Shown piece after piece: positions 61,685-64,000 of a stretch of 64,000 bases of DNA. Each line of letters begins with the position of its first letter. Positions within the stretch are counted from its first letter, which is position 1. This DNA comes from JBQTHD01 sp052390275 (lineage in GTDB: Bacteria > Actinomycetota > Acidimicrobiia > Acidimicrobiales > AC-14): contig JBQTHD010000033.1 in NCBI GenBank assembly GCA_052390275.1, positions 1 through 64,000 on the forward strand, read 5' to 3'. Under the pieces are notes generated by a model, which saw only the letters and a list, made by a program, of their open reading frames with translations, did not search any database and had not been told where the DNA came from. The translations under genes and the position numbers were made by a program.

Positions 61685-64000
61685 CTAAGAAACGGGATCC
61701 GTCCCCGGCGAGAGCGTCGACGTTTGCAGCGGCCGAGGATCACTGGCGTCCATCATTCCCTCCGGCCCCCCCGAAGCACCACCTCCCGAGGCACCGTTCG
61801 GCGAGAAGTCGTTCCGCGAGGCACCGCTTGGCGAGGCACCGCTTGGCGAGGCATCATTTGGCGAGGCATCATTTGGCGAGGCACCGTCGGGATGGCCCGA
61901 ATCGTCGCTCCCGGACCTCCGCCCACTACGGGCGCCCCGCACCAGCAGGACCAGACCCACCCCGGTAAGCGCCCACCCGAACATCTCCGCCGGCGTCCAG
62001 GCGTAGCGCAGCACCACGTCGTTGCGGGTGGGGACAACGACCATCAGGTTGGGGGCCACCCGCCACGGCCCCTCGGCCCCCTCGGCCTTCCAGTTGGGAA
62101 AGTACGAAGTCCGCACCAGAACGGGTACTCCCACCCGGTCGACGGAGAAGGCGATGCGGGCCTTGCGGTCCGAACGGGGGCTGGCCGTAACCTCCACCGC
62201 CTCCAACTCCTGGGACTCGGGGGCCTCCACCTTCACCCCCTCGACCACCGAATCCGACTCCGACTTGTCGTGATCCACGCTGGCCTGGATCCTCTGCCAG
62301 TCGGGTGGGCCGTCGGCCGCCCACAGGACATCGGCCCATTCGGGCTCGGAGTACCACTTGGCCGCGATGCCCAACCAGCCATGGCCGCCCTTTGATTCAC
62401 CCTCGAGCACCGCCGGCTCGTTGATCAGCGATGCCACCAGTTCCGACCCCAGCACCTCGTAGACCTTCCAGTTGAGGACCGAGGCCACCTCCACCAGGTC
62501 CGGGTGCTCAGCCGCGGCCGCCTTGGCCTCGTCGGAGTAGGCCATGTAGTAGCGAACGCCCATGAGTTGGAGGTGGTGGACACCTTCGGTCAGGTCGAGT
62601 GACGGGCTGGCGTAGGGCAGGCCCCGTTGGGGATTCGAGGGTGCCTTGGACACCTCGGAGGCGTTGATGAAATGGAACGGGGTGGTGGCCGAGGACTCGA
62701 AGTACAGGCCCTCCATCGACCCGATGCAGCCGTCGGTCCAAAAGGGCAGAAGCATCAGGGCCATGGGCGTCCCAAAACGGCCCTGGCCCTCCTCGTACTC
62801 CCAATGGGCCCGGCCACAACCGCTGCCGCCACCGGCCTGGCCCAGGCGCTTCATGGTGTCCATCACCTGGGAGTACTCGTTGTAGGCGTCCTTGGACTCA
62901 TAGCCGGTGTAGTTCCACTTGGCCCAGCCGGGGATGAAGCTGACGACACCGGGTTGCTCCAGGAACGGAACCCATGCCGGCACCCGCCCCAGGGGAAGGG
63001 CCACCGCCAACATCAAAGTCAGAGCTCCGACCACCGGCGTCGCCAAGCGCGCCGGGATGGACCGATCCGGGTCATGGCTCAGATGACGGGAAAGGGCCAG
63101 ACCCACCTCGGCCAGGGCCAACCCGGCCAACAGATAGAGACACAGGAACCAAAAGGGCAGCACCCGGGCGTTCCACAGGCGGGCGTCCGGCGCGAACCGG
63201 AACAACGCTGCGGCGGTCGCCGCGGCCAGGACCAGGAGTCCGCCGAACTGGTAGCGGCGACCCAGAGCCACTCCGGTTCCCACCAGGGCGGCCAGCGCCA
63301 CCCACCGGATGCGGTCGGGCAGCAACTGGTCCCCGTAGTCGACGAGCTTGGTCCAGCCCATGTCGTTGGCGTAGGGCAGGCGCAGGAGGAAGGGGAGCGA
63401 CCAGAAGGCGGCCAAAAGGGCGCCGATCACGCCCACCGTGGCCATCTGGGAAAACTCGCGCCGCCCAGGCCGCAGCAGGAACCACAGACCGGCCACCACC
63501 AGGGCAAAGATGGTGGGCAAGAGGTGACTGAGGCCGGTCAGGGCCAGTAGCCCCCCGGCCAGAGCCCGCTTTCTGGGGGTGTCGACCCCCCTGATCAGCA
63601 CCCCCAGAAAGACCAGGGCCAGGGACAGGCCAATGGAGAAGGAGAACTCGCCGGCCAGGGTGGAGGCGATGTTTCCCCCGTAGATGGTGAACCCGGTATC
63701 GAAGAGGAACAGCAGGGTGGCCATTCCCATCAGGGCCGGCGCCGGGAAGGGCAGCCCCCCCCGCCGGGCCAGGAACCAGGCGGCCACGGGCAGGCTGAGG
63801 ATGCCCGAAACGCTCACCAGCTTGAAAGCCATGCCGTAGGGCAGCACGAAGTCCAGGGCCACGATGGCCAAGATTGGAAGGGGGAAATAGAACTGCAGGG
63901 CGGGGAAGCCCGCATACCAGTCCGGAGCCCAACCGATTACGCGGCCCTGGGGAAGGAGTTCCCGGCGGATGAAGTCGGGGAGCCAGACGTGGGCACCCAT
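61685..64000 (-). CDS. Large membrane protein, PTPS-related/glycosyltransferase-like (5' end outside window)
   Basis: At least 771 residues of a polytopic membrane protein; the gene continues beyond base 64000. It resembles the 6-pyruvoyl-tetrahydropterin-synthase-related (PF10131) membrane proteins of actinobacteria: WAPDWYAGFPALQFYFPLPI, then about ten helices including GGNIASTLAGEFSFSIGLSL, and a large extracytoplasmic domain (about residues 360-690). A last helix (GWALTGVGLVLLVRG) and a repetitive Asn/Asp/Ala/Ser/Pro tail end the protein. The tail is coded by 15-bp tandem repeats. The role is unknown; the location suggests glycan export or assembly. Confidence 0.85.
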   Translation of the reverse strand: MGAHVWLPDFIRRELLPQGRVIGWAPDWYAGFPALQFYFPLPILAIVALDFVLPYGMAFKLVSVSGILSLPVAAWFLARRGGLPFPAPALMGMATLLFLFDTGFTIYGGNIASTLAGEFSFSIGLSLALVFLGVLIRGVDTPRKRALAGGLLALTGLSHLLPTIFALVVAGLWFLLRPGRREFSQMATVGVIGALLAAFWSLPFLLRLPYANDMGWTKLVDYGDQLLPDRIRWVALAALVGTGVALGRRYQFGGLLVLAAATAAALFRFAPDARLWNARVLPFWFLCLYLLAGLALAEVGLALSRHLSHDPDRSIPARLATPVVGALTLMLAVALPLGRVPAWVPFLEQPGVVSFIPGWAKWNYTGYESKDAYNEYSQVMDTMKRLGQAGGGSGCGRAHWEYEEGQGRFGTPMALMLLPFWTDGCIGSMEGLYFESSATTPFHFINASEVSKAPSNPQRGLPYASPSLDLTEGVHHLQLMGVRYYMAYSDEAKAAAAEHPDLVEVASVLNWKVYEVLGSELVASLINEPAVLEGESKGGHGWLGIAAKWYSEPEWADVLWAADGPPDWQRIQASVDHDKSESDSVVEGVKVEAPESQELEAVEVTASPRSDRKARIAFSVDRVGVPVLVRTSYFPNWKAEGAEGPWRVAPNLMVVVPTRNDVVLRYAWTPAEMFGWALTGVGLVLLVRGARSGRRSGSDDSGHPDGASPNDASPNDASPSGASPSGASRNDFSPNGASGGGASGGPEGMMDASDPRPLQTSTLSPGTDPVS
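61797..61886. repeat. 15-bp tandem repeat in the 3' end of the large membrane protein gene (six copies)
   Basis: Six imperfect copies related to TTTGGCGAGGCATCA (for example CTTGGCGAGGCACCG) encode a pentapeptide series such as Asn-Asp-Ala-Ser-Pro and Ser-Gly-Ala-Ser-Pro. The period preserves the frame, as in the treY repeat, but the unit sequence differs. Confidence 0.9.

Overview
The window is GC-rich, gene-dense bacterial chromosome, most likely from an actinobacterium and perhaps close to Acidimicrobiia. Pointers are the secA-prfB-ftsE-ftsX order, an F420-type LLM oxidoreductase, a neighbouring iron-redox/CDGSH/MTQ2 methyltransferase trio, a manB-Trm112-SIS isomerase-ahcY block, TreYZ trehalose synthesis, a SigB/SigF-type sigma factor with an RsbW-like anti-sigma factor, and frequent GTG/TTG starts with 1-8 bp gene overlaps. 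Names rest on motif recognition only; no database search was possible.

Layout. 1-5.8 kb: the 5' part of a branched-chain 2-oxoacid dehydrogenase E1-alpha gene, glpX, the iron-redox/CDGSH/MTQ2 trio and a carotenoid-desaturase-like flavoprotein. 5.9-9.2 kb: three exported or membrane proteins of unknown function. 9.3-11.1 kb: a probable zinc-limitation operon (type B bL31, ArsR regulator, His-rich protein) divergent from a lone type IV prepilin-like gene, with a perfect 19-bp palindrome between them. 11.2-14.8 kb: a PAS-SpoIIE phosphatase, a FAD/Rieske oxidoreductase and a tiny lipoprotein. 15-21 kb: an accessory-looking block with a fused SecDF, a KhtT/KhtU-like K+/H+ antiporter and a PIN-domain gene with an unusual 249-aa partner, followed by tRNA-Phe and tRNA-Asp. 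21.7-26.3 kb: gatA without gatC or gatB, a cardiolipin-synthase-like PLD protein and a YihY membrane protein. 26.3-37 kb: a long minus-strand stress and compatible-solute run (anti-sigma, sigma, LLM flavin enzyme, SDR, SRPBCC, treY, treZ, glgX), divergent from methylglyoxal synthase. 37.7-42.8 kb: PAC2 protein, metallopeptidase-like protein, comEA/comEC and an acetyltransferase. 42.9-48.6 kb: ftsX, ftsE, prfB, secA. 48.7-53.3 kb: DUF2079 membrane protein, LuxR-type response regulator, DUF4143 ATPase, comF. 53.4-58.5 kb: S-adenosylhomocysteine hydrolase and sugar-phosphate enzymes feeding mannose metabolism. 57.7-64 kb: envelope glycan genes (GT2, FAD oxidoreductase, GT39-like and a large membrane protein cut by the window end).

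How it fits together. Two themes recur. One is envelope and osmotic stress: trehalose, general-stress sigma pair, K+/H+ antiporter, SecDF, cardiolipin-type lipid, cell-wall glycan. The other is metal and redox handling: zinc-type operon, CDGSH, Rieske, flavoproteins. A genomic quirk is the presence of unrelated short tandem repeats, usually of 15 bp, in coding and intergenic positions. The most promising leads are the PIN/249-aa pair, the zinc operon with its shared palindrome and adjacent acidic-tailed pilin, and the SecDF-KhtTU operon.
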